In this document: positions 17,793-27,295 of the stretch, piece after piece
Layout of the letters: each line of letters opens with the position of its first letter
How positions within the stretch are numbered: the first letter of the stretch is position 1
NCBI GenBank assembly: GCA_016204945.1
Contig: JACQJQ010000111.1
Coordinates: 1-38,211 of the forward strand
DNA from: Elusimicrobiota bacterium
Lineage (GTDB): Bacteria; Elusimicrobiota; Elusimicrobia; UBA1565; UBA9628
Direction: 5' to 3'
Length of the DNA: 38,211 nucleotides
The notes under the pieces: generated by a model
The model's input: the letters and a program-made list of their open reading frames with translations, nothing else
Databases searched by the model: none
What the model was told of the DNA's origin: nothing
Translations under genes and position numbers: made by a program

Positions 17793-19651
17793 TGCGAGTC
17801 CTTCTTCAACTGCTGGCGCTTTACCTGGGCGGCGTCCCCGTCTGCGCGCAGACCTCCGGCGCGACCCACCTGCTGACCCGCGGGCCGGGCGCGGAGGCCG
17901 CCGCCCTCGGCAATTCGGTCGTGCCCGTGGTGCGCGACCCCTCGGCGCTGTACTGGAACCCGGCCGGGCTGGCCAACGCGGGCGGGGCGGTCATGGGCGA
18001 GCATCTCTTCCTCTATGACGGCGCCCGCTACAACTTCGTCGGGCTCTCCGTGCCTTCGCGCCTCGGGGCCTTCGGCATGGGCGCCATCCAGCTCGAACGC
18101 GGGAACATCATCGCCCGGAATGCCATCGACGAGCCGGGAACCAAGGTCTCCAATACCCAGACGAGCCTCCTCCTGGGCTTCGCCCGCCGCATCGGCGATT
18201 ACTTCGCGGCCGGCGGCACCGCGAACATGCTGCGCTTTGATCTCGCCGGGAACAAGGACGTGGGCTTCGGCTTCGATCTCGGCGGCCAGGCGTTCCTGCC
18301 CTCCGACGATTTCGGGGCGCTGCGCCAGCCGTTCTGGTCCTTCGGGGCGGTGCTGAAGAACCTCCTTCAGCCCGAGTTGAAGCTCGCCGAGGAGAAGGAG
18401 ACCTTCCCGCGCGAACTGCGCGGAGGCGTGAGCGTCTCCTTCGCGGCGCTGTCGCGCGCCTCCTTGGGCTCCGGCGTCGTGCGCCATGACCGGGCCGAGC
18501 TGTCCACGTCCTTCCGGAAGGTCGCGGGCGAGCCGGGCCTGCATCCCGGACTCGGCTTCAGCTACGCCTACGAGAACATGCTGGTTTTCCGCCTCGGCTA
18601 TGACAAGGGTCTGGCCGCCGGCGTCGGGCTGCGCACGGGCGACGGCAAGTTCTGCGTGGACTACGCCATAGAGAACAAGCCCCTGTCCATGAACCACCGC
18701 TTCACGTTGTCCTATCGCTTCATCCAGCCCCAGCTTCCGGCCCGCAGGCCCGTCGCCGAGGAGCGGGACGAGGATTACGCCCGCGCTCTCGCGCGAGCGC
18801 AAGGCCTCTCCCAGGAGCATTCCCTGAGAGGCCAGGGCTACTTCAAGGAACAGGACTATCACAAGGCGCTCGAGCCCTTGCGTCTGGCCGTCCTGCTCGA
18901 TCCCGAGAGTTCGGACAAGGCTGCGTTCTACCGTCGGGCGCTTGAGGTCGCGCGCCGGGAGAAGCTGCGTCGGCTCAACGGGGAGATGAACGAGGCCTTG
19001 GCGAAAGGCGACGACGCCGCGACCTACAAATCGGCGGCTCGCATGCTTGGACTTAAGCCCGGGGACCGCGAGAGGCTCTTGGCGATTTTGAGGAGCGTCG
19101 CCGCGCGCGCCAAGGACTCCGCCCTTGAGCCCGTCGCCGCCGAAGTCTTTGCGGAGCGGCAGGTCCTGGCCCTGCGGATGGCTTCGGCCGGCCTCGATTC
19201 CGACTCCATGCGGCTGGTGGACAGCCTGGAACTGTGCCGGACGACTGGAACCGCGCTCGGCGTGGAGTCCCTCAGGAGCAAGGTCGCCGCCGCCGGGCAG
19301 GCTTCGCGGGCCAGGCTGGAGGCGGAAGCCGCCGAGGTGGAGCAGGCCGGCGCCCACGGCAAGAGCTACCGGGCGCTCGCCGCGCTGCGCCGCGCCTATC
19401 CGCAGGACGCGGCGCTTGAGAAGCGCGCGGACTCGGCGCGCAAGGGGCTGCGCGTCTCTTTGAGCCTCAAGGAAAGGCTCTACCTGCGCCGGCTCTACTT
19501 TTTGGCCGCGATCCAGTACGCCAACGGAAACGAGGAAGGCGCGCGCGACATGATCGCGGAGATTCTCCGGCGCGATCCGGCGGACGCCCCGGCCGACGGC
19601 CTTGAGGCCGCCATGGCAGGCGCGGTCGTGATGGAAGACGAAGTCAGATAG
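17789..19651 (+). CDS. PorV/PorQ-family outer-membrane beta-barrel protein with C-terminal TPR-like helical region
   Basis: ATGA overlap with upstream gene; signal peptide; GATHLLTRGPGAEAAALGNSVVPVVRDPSALYWNPAGLANAGG..., FRLGYDKGLAAGVGLRTGDGKFCVDYAIENKPLSMNHRFTLSYRF. Confidence 0.85.
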   Translation: MMRVLLQLLALYLGGVPVCAQTSGATHLLTRGPGAEAAALGNSVVPVVRDPSALYWNPAGLANAGGAVMGEHLFLYDGARYNFVGLSVPSRLGAFGMGAIQLERGNIIARNAIDEPGTKVSNTQTSLLLGFARRIGDYFAAGGTANMLRFDLAGNKDVGFGFDLGGQAFLPSDDFGALRQPFWSFGAVLKNLLQPELKLAEEKETFPRELRGGVSVSFAALSRASLGSGVVRHDRAELSTSFRKVAGEPGLHPGLGFSYAYENMLVFRLGYDKGLAAGVGLRTGDGKFCVDYAIENKPLSMNHRFTLSYRFIQPQLPARRPVAEERDEDYARALARAQGLSQEHSLRGQGYFKEQDYHKALEPLRLAVLLDPESSDKAAFYRRALEVARREKLRRLNGEMNEALAKGDDAATYKSAARMLGLKPGDRERLLAILRSVAARAKDSALEPVAAEVFAERQVLALRMASAGLDSDSMRLVDSLELCRTTGTALGVESLRSKVAAAGQASRARLEAEAAEVEQAGAHGKSYRALAALRRAYPQDAALEKRADSARKGLRVSLSLKERLYLRRLYFLAAIQYANGNEEGARDMIAEILRRDPADAPADGLEAAMAGAVVMEDEVR

Positions 19652-19660
19652 AGGGAGGTC

Positions 19661-19969
19661 ATGCGAATGAAAAGAGTGAAGACGAACGTGCTGGCCGGGC
19701 TGGGCGTGATGCTGATGAGCGCCCCCGCCTGGGCGGCCTACGGCAACGAGGGGCAGGTCGGGAGCTTCCTGGACTCGTCGGCGAACTGGATGGTGACGAT
19801 CCTGGGGCCGGGCATCTTCGTGATCGGCGTCATCATGGTCGGCATCAGCCTGGCCATGGGCGACCAGGACGCGATGCGCAAGGGCGGCTACGTGATCGGG
19901 GGCGGGACGCTCATCTTCCTGTCCCAGGCCGTGGTGGCGCTCCTGAAGCGGCTGGCCGGCGGGTTCTAG
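19661..19969 (+). CDS. VirB2/TrbC-like pilin
   Basis: 102 aa with signal-like N-terminus and two hydrophobic helices (GPGIFVIGVIMVGISLAMG; GGYVIGGGTLIFLSQAVVAL); position upstream of virB3/B4-like genes; SD GGGAGG. Confidence 0.75.
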   Translation: MRMKRVKTNVLAGLGVMLMSAPAWAAYGNEGQVGSFLDSSANWMVTILGPGIFVIGVIMVGISLAMGDQDAMRKGGYVIGGGTLIFLSQAVVALLKRLAGGF

Positions 19970-20061
19970 GCGTGCGGCGAACCCGGGAATTTTCGAGCGC
20001 CGGGGAAGTGGTCCCGCAGGTCATGCAGGCCATCTGGGACCTAAAAAGGAGGGTGATACGC

Positions 20062-20526
20062 ATGGACGACGGAAACGAGCAGGACAGGGCGCCGCAGGCG
20101 CCGGGGAGGCCGGGGAAACCCGCGATCCCCCAGGAGAACGAGGCGTGCGTCGTGGGGCGGATGGTCAACCCCCCGAAGTTCCGGGAGGGTAAGTCGGAAA
20201 AGGGGTCGCCCTGGAAGATGGCCCGCTTCATGGTGGCCGTCAACCGCACCTACAAGGGCCGCGAGGAGACGGACTTCATCCCGGTCGTGGTCTGGGAGGG
20301 ACTGGCCGAGGCGGTCCGGAACGCGGGCAAGGGGACCGCCCTGCGGGTGTCGGGGAGGATCAAGACCTACGAGGTCGAGGGCAAGCAGTACCGCTGGGAA
20401 CTCAGCGGGGAGGTCCTGCAGGTGCTGGACCTGCGGCCCCTGGCGCAGCCGGCGCCGGGAGACGGGAAGACGCAGGCCGCGGGCGAAGGCGTGGCGGAGC
20501 AGCAGGAGGAGCTGGTCCCGTACTGA
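20062..20526 (+). CDS. Single-stranded DNA-binding protein (OB fold)
   Basis: SD AAGGAGGGTGAT before ATG 20062; ACVVGRMVNPPKFREGKSEKGSPWKMARFMVAVNRTYKGREETDFIPVVVWEGLAEAVRN..KGTALRVSGRIKTYEV. Confidence 0.85.
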   Translation: MDDGNEQDRAPQAPGRPGKPAIPQENEACVVGRMVNPPKFREGKSEKGSPWKMARFMVAVNRTYKGREETDFIPVVVWEGLAEAVRNAGKGTALRVSGRIKTYEVEGKQYRWELSGEVLQVLDLRPLAQPAPGDGKTQAAGEGVAEQQEELVPY

Positions 20527-20532
20527 CGGACC

Positions 20533-20560
20533 GCCCCGGCGGCTTCGCCGCCGCCGGGGC
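20533..20560. repeat. Perfect 11-bp stem hairpin between the ssb-like and virB3-like genes
   Basis: GCCCCGGCGGC-TTCGCC-GCCGCCGGGGC; no T-tract follows. Confidence 0.6.
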
Positions 20561-20573
20561 ACACTTTGAACCC

Positions 20574-20870
20574 ATGGAGCCCATTCGCGTGTATAGAAAC
20601 CTGAACACCCCGGACAAGTTCTTCGGCCTTGAGCTGGCGGACGGCTGCGCCCTGCTCTTCGTCTTCTTCGCGGCCTTCATGGTCAACCGCGAGGGACTGT
20701 TCTCGAACGGGGTGCTCCTGCTGCTGGTGTACCTGGGCCTGCGGGCCCTCAAGCGCGGCAAGCCCCAGGGCTACCTGCTGGTGCTCGGGCGCTACGTCCT
20801 CATGAGCCGGTTCAAAGGGGTCCCGGCGTTCGGCGAGGCGGAGCATTCGGGTCCCGAGGGGTCGCGATGA
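20574..20870 (+). CDS. VirB3/TrbD-like membrane protein
   Basis: 98 aa; VYRNLNTPDKFFGLELADGCALLFVFFAAF...LLLLVYLGLRAL; directly upstream of the VirB4-like ATPase. Confidence 0.75.
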   Translation: MEPIRVYRNLNTPDKFFGLELADGCALLFVFFAAFMVNREGLFSNGVLLLLVYLGLRALKRGKPQGYLLVLGRYVLMSRFKGVPAFGEAEHSGPEGSR

Positions 20871-23302
20871 ACGGAGTCGAACTCGGCCTGACCCGGCTGC
20901 GAGCCGCCATGCACGACCCCAAGGCAACGCCCCTGCCGCAGTTTCTGAATCTGTGGAGGTTCTGCGGCGACGCTCTGGCCGGCGTCAACATGGACTTCTC
21001 CTCGGTCTACGAGCTGGACTGCGAGAACGTCTTTCTCATGGAGCCCGGGCGGCAGGAGCTTTTCACGGCCCAGTCGCGCTCGCTGCTCAACTCCCTGCCG
21101 CCGGACTCTACGCTTCAGTTCGTGGTCCAGGTCCGTCGCGGCGACCCGGGCGCGCTGAGCGCGCACCGCCAGGAGGCCCTGGCCGATAATACCGACGACT
21201 TCGGGCGCCTCATCATCGAAAAGAAGTGCGGGTTCATCGCCGGCAAGTTCACGCAGCGCCGCCGGTATCTGCTGTACGTGACCAGCCATCCGCGGGATCG
21301 CAAGGCGCCCATGACCTTCATCGTCCCGCGTTTCCAGCCGAACTGGCGCGACAACCTGCGCCGGTTCGAGGCAGCGCGGCTCAAGGAGCATCAGGCGCTG
21401 GAGCAGATCGTCTCCGAGCGCCTCCACAACATGGGCTTGCGCTTCAGAAGGCTCGACAACCAGGAGGTTCTGGACCTCTTGTTCGACCAACTCAACCCTG
21501 GACGGCCGAAGGGCATGGCGCTCAAGTCGCTCTCGGCTTCCCGCACCCTCCGGGAACAGCTCGTGCTTCACCCGCTGAAGGAAGAGTTCGACCACCTCCA
21601 GGTCGCGGGCTCCTTCTGCCGCGGGGTCTCTCTCCTGCGCCTGCCCGAAGTCTCGCACCTGGGCTACACGCAGAAGCTCATCAACAGCCTGTGGCCCGAC
21701 TGCGACCTCGTGCTCACCGTGCACGCGCTCGACACCGAGCAGTCCATCGCCGGGCTCAAACTCAAGAACAACATCACCCGGACTCTCGCCTTCTCGGCCT
21801 GGACCAAGAACTACGAGGCCGAGCAGAAGCACCTGGAATTGGATGAGCTGATCACGGAACTGCGCGGCTCGGCCCAGAAGCTCTTCCGGTTCGGCCTCTC
21901 GGTCCTGGTCCGCGGCGCGAGCGCGGATGACGTTCGCGAGCGCGCCGCCGCGCTGGTCGGGGCCTTCAACGACTTCGCCTCCGCCGAAGCCGCGGCCGAC
22001 GACATGAACCACTTCAGACTCTTCCTTCAGCCACTCCCGGGCCATGGGGAGCTTAACGACCGGAAGTTCTATATGCAGACCAACGCGCTGAGCGGCTTTC
22101 TGCCGCTCACCGGCACCTGGCGCGGCAGCCCCCGCAAGAAGATCCTCCTGGAGACCCCGCTCGGGGAGCTGGTGGGGCTCGATACCTTCGACGACGAGCT
22201 GCCGGCCAAGCACGGCCTCGTCCTGGGCACCACGGGTTCCGGCAAGAGCTTCACCACCAACTACCTCCTGAGCAACTTCCTGGCCGAGTCCGACAAGAAC
22301 CACGTCGTCGTCATCGACGTGGGCGGTTCCTACCGGAAGCTCGCCAGCTCCTTCCAAGGCGCCTATGTCGAGGTCCGCCTCGCCGAGGAGTTCGGCTTCA
22401 ATCCCTTTCCGCCTGCCGACGAGATCATGGAGAACGGCCAGTTCGACGACGACACGGTGGCCTACTTGAGCCTGCTCATCTCCCGGATGTGCCTGGGGGA
22501 AGGGCGCTCGGTCACGGTGGAGCAGAAGGGCCTCCTGGAGAGGGCCATCAAAGCGGCCTACGCCAAGGGCGAGGTGTTGCTTCAAAACGTCCGCGAGGAG
22601 CTGGCGCTCCTGGCGGTCGAGCAGCCGGCCGCCAAGATGTTCGCCGACGCGCTCGAAATGTGGACCGCCGGGATGTACGGGCGGCTCTTCAACCGGCCCG
22701 GAACCTTCGACATCGACAAGCGCCTGGTCGTCTTCGACCTCCAGAGCCTTGAGGACCACCCGGAGCTTCAGAGCGTGTACTTCTTCGTCATCCGCTCGAT
22801 CATCTGGAAGAAGCTCCAGGACCGGGGCCTCAAGAAGATCATCGCCATCGACGAAGGCTGGAAGTTCTTCAACGACGACGTGGGCGCCTCCTTGATCGAG
22901 AACCTCTACCGCACCGCCCGCAAGTTCAACGGGGCGGTCTTCTCGATCTCGCAGTCCCCGACCGACTTCCTGGAGACGCGGGCGGCCAAGGCCATCATCG
23001 CCAACAGCTACGTGAAGATCATCTTGAAGCTCGCCAAGGGCCACGAGCTGCTGCCGCAGTTCGACCTCAACGCCAACGAGATCGAGGCCGTGCGGCAGCT
23101 CCAGTCCAAGCCCGGCGTGTTCTCCGACGTGTTCCTCAAGTTCGGAGGACACTCCCTGATCGCCCGGATCGAGCCGAGCCCGCTCGACTACTGGGTCTGC
23201 ACGACCAATGCCCAGGACTGGCTCACGGAAGAGAAGGCCCGGGCCGCGAACCCCGGGCTCTCGCAGGCCGACTTGCTGCTCAAACTCGCGGAGGGACGAT
23301 GA
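20867..23302 (+). CDS. VirB4/TrbE/TraC-family T4SS ATPase
   Basis: Walker A GLVLGTTGSGKSFTTNYLLSNF, HVVVIDVGGSYRKLA, IIAIDEGWKFF, 811 aa. Confidence 0.93.
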   Translation: MNGVELGLTRLRAAMHDPKATPLPQFLNLWRFCGDALAGVNMDFSSVYELDCENVFLMEPGRQELFTAQSRSLLNSLPPDSTLQFVVQVRRGDPGALSAHRQEALADNTDDFGRLIIEKKCGFIAGKFTQRRRYLLYVTSHPRDRKAPMTFIVPRFQPNWRDNLRRFEAARLKEHQALEQIVSERLHNMGLRFRRLDNQEVLDLLFDQLNPGRPKGMALKSLSASRTLREQLVLHPLKEEFDHLQVAGSFCRGVSLLRLPEVSHLGYTQKLINSLWPDCDLVLTVHALDTEQSIAGLKLKNNITRTLAFSAWTKNYEAEQKHLELDELITELRGSAQKLFRFGLSVLVRGASADDVRERAAALVGAFNDFASAEAAADDMNHFRLFLQPLPGHGELNDRKFYMQTNALSGFLPLTGTWRGSPRKKILLETPLGELVGLDTFDDELPAKHGLVLGTTGSGKSFTTNYLLSNFLAESDKNHVVVIDVGGSYRKLASSFQGAYVEVRLAEEFGFNPFPPADEIMENGQFDDDTVAYLSLLISRMCLGEGRSVTVEQKGLLERAIKAAYAKGEVLLQNVREELALLAVEQPAAKMFADALEMWTAGMYGRLFNRPGTFDIDKRLVVFDLQSLEDHPELQSVYFFVIRSIIWKKLQDRGLKKIIAIDEGWKFFNDDVGASLIENLYRTARKFNGAVFSISQSPTDFLETRAAKAIIANSYVKIILKLAKGHELLPQFDLNANEIEAVRQLQSKPGVFSDVFLKFGGHSLIARIEPSPLDYWVCTTNAQDWLTEEKARAANPGLSQADLLLKLAEGR

Positions 23303-23988
23303 TGCGTCGATTGCTGCTGTGCCTCATTCTGCTCGGCGGGCTACAGGCTCCGGCCCACGCCTTCTTCGTCGATACCGTCGTCAACGGAGCCAAGTACGCC
23401 AAGGACCAGGCGTACCAGGCCTGGATGAAGATCAAGATCATCGAGCAGATCAGGATCATGAAGCAGAACTACGACGCCTCGGTCCGCTACTACAAGGAGT
23501 TCCAGCGCCTCAACCAGGGGCGCGGCATCCTCTACAACGTAGGCATGCAGCTCAAGGAGGGCGCGGAGCAGATGGGCGACGAGCTTCGGGCCTCCATCGA
23601 CCGCGACTTCATCCACACCTACAACACCGACACCGGCGTGGACCGTTTCTTCAACAGTATCGACCGCTCCATCGCCAACAACATGAAGTACGCGGGCGAC
23701 GAGCTGGGAAACCTGATCGCCAACAGGAAGGTCGGCGTGCAGATTGCGAAGAACGCGGACGGCCTCTCGCCGAAGGACGCGGCCAATCTGGGCGTGAAGG
23801 CCCAGGGCATCCAGCTCCAGATGATGGCGCAGCTCCATGAGGACAACGTGCGGCTCATTCAGATCCAGTCCATGATCCTCGCCAATGAGACGAGGCGACA
23901 GCAGGCCGAGCAGAGGCTTATCCAGAAGATTCGCAAGAGCGTGGAGCGCGTCTCACCCGAGGCCGCCCGGCGGGAGGAACAGGAATGA
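23299..23988 (+). CDS. VirB5/TrbJ-like T4SS component
   Basis: Signal peptide MMRRLLLCLILLGGLQAPAHAFFVDT followed by long helices; syntenic position between VirB4 and VirB6 candidates. Confidence 0.65.
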   Translation: MMRRLLLCLILLGGLQAPAHAFFVDTVVNGAKYAKDQAYQAWMKIKIIEQIRIMKQNYDASVRYYKEFQRLNQGRGILYNVGMQLKEGAEQMGDELRASIDRDFIHTYNTDTGVDRFFNSIDRSIANNMKYAGDELGNLIANRKVGVQIAKNADGLSPKDAANLGVKAQGIQLQMMAQLHEDNVRLIQIQSMILANETRRQQAEQRLIQKIRKSVERVSPEAARREEQE

Positions 23989-24959
23989 CGCCCAGCCTTC
24001 TTTTAGACATCAGCCAGATACCGGACAAGCTCGCCGGATTGGCGGCGGTGACCAAGGGCATGTCCCTGGCCATGCTGGCCTTCATGATCCCGTTCACGAT
24101 CATCGAGATGAACATGAGGAGCCTGGAGCAGAAGGAGATGCCCAGCTACAGCGGGCTATTGGCGAGAGTCTTCGCCGTGGCCGTGTGCCTGCTCTGCTAC
24201 AAGCGCCTCTTCTACTTCATCCTCAAGTTGTCGCAGATCATGGCCTTCGCAATCCTGAGCGAGCAGGATTGGGGCAACTTCCTGACCCAGACGCTCAAGG
24301 GCAGCGACTCCCGCTTCCCGACGCTCTCGATCCTGTTCCACTCGGCGACCTCGATCCAGCAGATCATCCTCTTTCTCTCCACCTTAATCGCGGTGACGGT
24401 GAGGGACGTGATCGTCATGCTCCAAGGATGCTTTCTGAGCCTGCTCTACGCCTTCGGGCCCCTCGCCATCGTCTGCGCCGTGAACCAGCGGACCAGCCAG
24501 GTCACGCGGGGCTGGATCGCGAACTCCTTCCAGGTCGCCTTCTGGAGCTTCTTCCTCCGGCTCGTGATGAGGGTCTGGCTCACCTTGGGCCCCGTCGCGG
24601 CTGCCTCCGGCGCCGGAGCGGGCGAGGACTACATCGGGATGCTGACCGTCAACGTCACCTTCATTCTCCTGGTGATGGGAACGCCCATCGTGGCAGCGCG
24701 GCTTCTCTCGGGTGAGAACCTGGCCGCCTTCGGCGAGGCGGCGCTCGGCGCGGTGCAGACGATCTCTTTCGTCAAGACGATGCGCGCCGGCAGCTTCATC
24801 AGCTCCAAGGTCGAGGCCTTCCGGCGAGACAAGGACCCCTTCAAGAACCACATCTTCCATCATCCCATGGCCTATCCGGTGGCGGCTACCATGACGGCGG
24901 TCGGGAGGCGCATCTTCCCGCAAAAAGACGCCAAGCCCGGCAAGGAGAACAGACCATGA
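23985..24959 (+). CDS. VirB6/TrbL-like polytopic T4SS protein
   Basis: Multiple TM helices (MSLAMLAFMIPFTIIEMN; VAVCLLCYKRLFYFILKL; DVIVMLQGCFLSLLYAFGPLAIVCAV) and synteny. Confidence 0.7.
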   Translation: MTPSLLLDISQIPDKLAGLAAVTKGMSLAMLAFMIPFTIIEMNMRSLEQKEMPSYSGLLARVFAVAVCLLCYKRLFYFILKLSQIMAFAILSEQDWGNFLTQTLKGSDSRFPTLSILFHSATSIQQIILFLSTLIAVTVRDVIVMLQGCFLSLLYAFGPLAIVCAVNQRTSQVTRGWIANSFQVAFWSFFLRLVMRVWLTLGPVAAASGAGAGEDYIGMLTVNVTFILLVMGTPIVAARLLSGENLAAFGEAALGAVQTISFVKTMRAGSFISSKVEAFRRDKDPFKNHIFHHPMAYPVAATMTAVGRRIFPQKDAKPGKENRP

Positions 24960-25228
24960 CCCAACCCGGAGCGTTGGAAATGAACGGGAACGGCCGCTGG
25001 CAGTACGGCGAGCGCGAGCTTACCTGCGGGGATCTCGTTGAGATCAACCTGGGGGGGCAGTGGTGCCGCGGCCGCATCGAGCACACGCCGCGCCACGGGT
25101 ATTACTTCCTCCTGCCGGTGAGCGACGCGCAAGCCATCGGCGTCTTCCACGACCGCGGCGGCGCCGTCGTTCTGCTCCATGAAGGGATGCCGGCGCGAAC
25201 GCCGGAACGCTCCAGGGTGTGGCCGTGA
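24956..25228 (+). CDS. DUF5348-like small protein
   Basis: NGRWQYGERELTCGDLVEINLGGQWCRGRIEHTPRHGYYFLLPV resembles my recollection of DUF5348; not searched. Confidence 0.5.
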   Translation: MTQPGALEMNGNGRWQYGERELTCGDLVEINLGGQWCRGRIEHTPRHGYYFLLPVSDAQAIGVFHDRGGAVVLLHEGMPARTPERSRVWP

Positions 25229-25923
25229 ATCTTCTCCGCCGCCTGTTCCGCAGGAAGGCTGCGGTGCCGACGCAGGCGCCCGCGCCGACGGCCGAGGTCG
25301 CGGCCGTCGAGACAGCCGCCTACTACGAGGTGTGGGGCGGTCTTGAGAGCGCCAACCGGGCCCTCTGGACGGGGCTGTGGTTCTCGATCACCGTGGCGCT
25401 GCTCTGCCTGGTTCTCGTGCGGCTGCTCCTGACCCGGCCGCCGGTCGTCATCCGCGTCTCGGACTCGGGCGCGGCGCAGGCTGTCTCCGAGCCCGGCCGC
25501 CAGCCGCCAGTCAGCGAAGTGGAGATCAAGAATTTCCTGTCGCTGTTCGAGCGCTTCTTCTGGGGACTCAACTTCTACGGGTACGAGCAGGACCTCAAGT
25601 CGGCATTCTCGATGATGACCCCGAACTTCCAGCGCAAGGCCGACGATCTGCTCAAGCGCGAGGGCATCGTCGAGAGCCTCCAGGCCAATCAGTCCAAGGT
25701 GACGGTGACGCTTACGGACCTGGAGGTTCTTCGCGACACGCCGGAGCTTCTGGAGTGCCGCGTGCTCGGAAGCCGGCAGATCGTCTCCTACAAGCCCGAG
25801 GGGCCGTCGGGCGAAGTTGTCTTCGAGCACAACATCATCCTCCGGAAGGTCCCGCGCTCGGAGCAGTCGCCGTACGGCGTGCTCGTCGAGGACATGAAGG
25901 AGCGGGTATTCAAGCGGCAATGA
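25219..25923 (+). CDS. VirB8/TrbF-like T4SS protein
   Basis: Cytoplasmic N-terminus, single TM (LWFSITVALLCLVLVRLLL), NTF2-like periplasmic part; GTG start at 25219 or 25225; synteny. Confidence 0.65.
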   Translation: MAVNLLRRLFRRKAAVPTQAPAPTAEVAAVETAAYYEVWGGLESANRALWTGLWFSITVALLCLVLVRLLLTRPPVVIRVSDSGAAQAVSEPGRQPPVSEVEIKNFLSLFERFFWGLNFYGYEQDLKSAFSMMTPNFQRKADDLLKREGIVESLQANQSKVTVTLTDLEVLRDTPELLECRVLGSRQIVSYKPEGPSGEVVFEHNIILRKVPRSEQSPYGVLVEDMKERVFKRQ

Positions 25924-26735
25924 GCATAACGCCCTGGATCGCGGGAGGAATTACGATGGCCCTATGCGCGGGTTTCTCGATGCCGCTCGGCAGGGAGCGG
26001 GCCTACCGGACGAATTACGCCAACCTTGCCGGGCTGAGCGCGCGCTTCGCCCCGCCCTCCATTCACCCGGCGCGATCCGGTTCGGCGCAAATGCCATCAG
26101 ACGCCCTGCTCCCAGGCGGCGAGCCGTCGTCGCTTCCGCCGGCGGCGCTCGCGGGCGGCTCCAAGCTGGCCCAGCCGGTCCGGCCTGCGCGGGTCAGCCG
26201 GCGGCCGGCCGGGACGCGCTCGCGTCCCAACGCTCCTCGCGGCGAGGTCGCGGTGGCGGTCTCCACCACGGCCGTGCCCCAGCCGGATCGAACGCCTATC
26301 GCCGTCGCGTCGCCGCTGGAGGGAGTCCCGCGGCAGGTGCCGAGGCCGGCCGCGGCCGAGCTGGACGACTCTCCGGAGGCGCTCCGCGACGCCTTCGAGG
26401 CGGACCCCTCCAAATTCCCGTTGGACGCCAAGGTCTGGGCCGACGGCGTCCATCTCCGGCTCGCGGGGCTTTGCCGCCTGAACGGCCGCTACATCTTGAA
26501 GGCGACCGTCACCAATCGGAGCGGGGCCGACTTCTTCGTCAAGGAGTTCGGAGCCTACAACGGCGAGGACGTAATCTCGGTCCGGTCGCACATCAGGCTG
26601 TTCGTCGAGCCGGGCAGGACGCGCGACGGCTACTTGCTGTTCACGCCCCCAGCGGGGGCTCAGGTCAAAATAAAACTCAAGGAGGATAGGGAGAAGGGCC
26701 GGGTTCTCGAAGTCCCGGTTCGATATCCCTTCTAA
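25920..26735 (+). CDS. Probable envelope T4SS component in VirB9/TrbG position
   Basis: ATG 25920 overlaps upstream TGA; secreted-type N-terminus, Pro/Ala-rich linker, C-terminal beta-rich domain KVWADGVHLRLAGLCRLNGRYILKATVTNRSGADFFV. Confidence 0.5.
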   Translation: MSITPWIAGGITMALCAGFSMPLGRERAYRTNYANLAGLSARFAPPSIHPARSGSAQMPSDALLPGGEPSSLPPAALAGGSKLAQPVRPARVSRRPAGTRSRPNAPRGEVAVAVSTTAVPQPDRTPIAVASPLEGVPRQVPRPAAAELDDSPEALRDAFEADPSKFPLDAKVWADGVHLRLAGLCRLNGRYILKATVTNRSGADFFVKEFGAYNGEDVISVRSHIRLFVEPGRTRDGYLLFTPPAGAQVKIKLKEDREKGRVLEVPVRYPF

Positions 26736-26740
26736 ACGCC

Positions 26741-27295
26741 ATGGAAACGACCATACCGGAGTACCTTCGGGCCAAGCTGGACGCGCCGCTGAAGCCGACC
26801 CCGCCCACGAGGGACATGATCGCCGCGCTCAGGCGGCCGTTCGTCGAGGCGTCGTTCCCGCCGCTCGACGCGATGGGCGTGCCCCAGGAGGAGTTCGGCC
26901 GCTGCAAGGCCTCCGCACGGTCCGCGCCGGCAGCGCCGCGTCCCGAAGCGCGCCCGGACTCGCCCGCCGGCGGGGGCACCCCGCCGGCTCAACTCCGGTA
27001 CCAATTCCGGAGGGAGTACGGCGAAATCTTCACGAACAAGGACTGCAAGTTCGTCCTCCGCGAGGAGCACGTCGCAGACCTCCTGCGGCTCTACCACGAG
27101 TTCAACAAGCACCGGCACGAAGACGCCCTGCCCATGACGCTCTCCGACATCGTGAACGCGGCCCTGGATTTCGTCCTCGACCATCCGGTCTCGTTCAAGG
27201 GCTTGGCGGAGGCCTCGCAGGCACGGGATGCCATCGCGAGCGCCGTGCAGCGCAAAGCCTTCTCTCGGCTCCTCCCGGTCTATGAGAGCCTTTAG
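26741..27295 (+). CDS. Hypothetical protein with ribbon-helix-helix-like C-terminal domain (paralog of 27953-28390)
   Basis: FREEYGEIF-type stretch then CKFVLREEHVADLLRLYHEFNKHRHEDALPMTLSDIVNAALDFVLDHPVSF. Confidence 0.6.
   Translation: METTIPEYLRAKLDAPLKPTPPTRDMIAALRRPFVEASFPPLDAMGVPQEEFGRCKASARSAPAAPRPEARPDSPAGGGTPPAQLRYQFRREYGEIFTNKDCKFVLREEHVADLLRLYHEFNKHRHEDALPMTLSDIVNAALDFVLDHPVSFKGLAEASQARDAIASAVQRKAFSRLLPVYESL

Noticed and set aside
20533-20560. Intrinsic terminator
   Set aside because: Strong hairpin but no downstream T-tract and the operon continues 14 bp later.
20792-23152. 786-aa minus-strand ORF
   Set aside because: Antisense to the VirB4-like ATPase; composition artefact.
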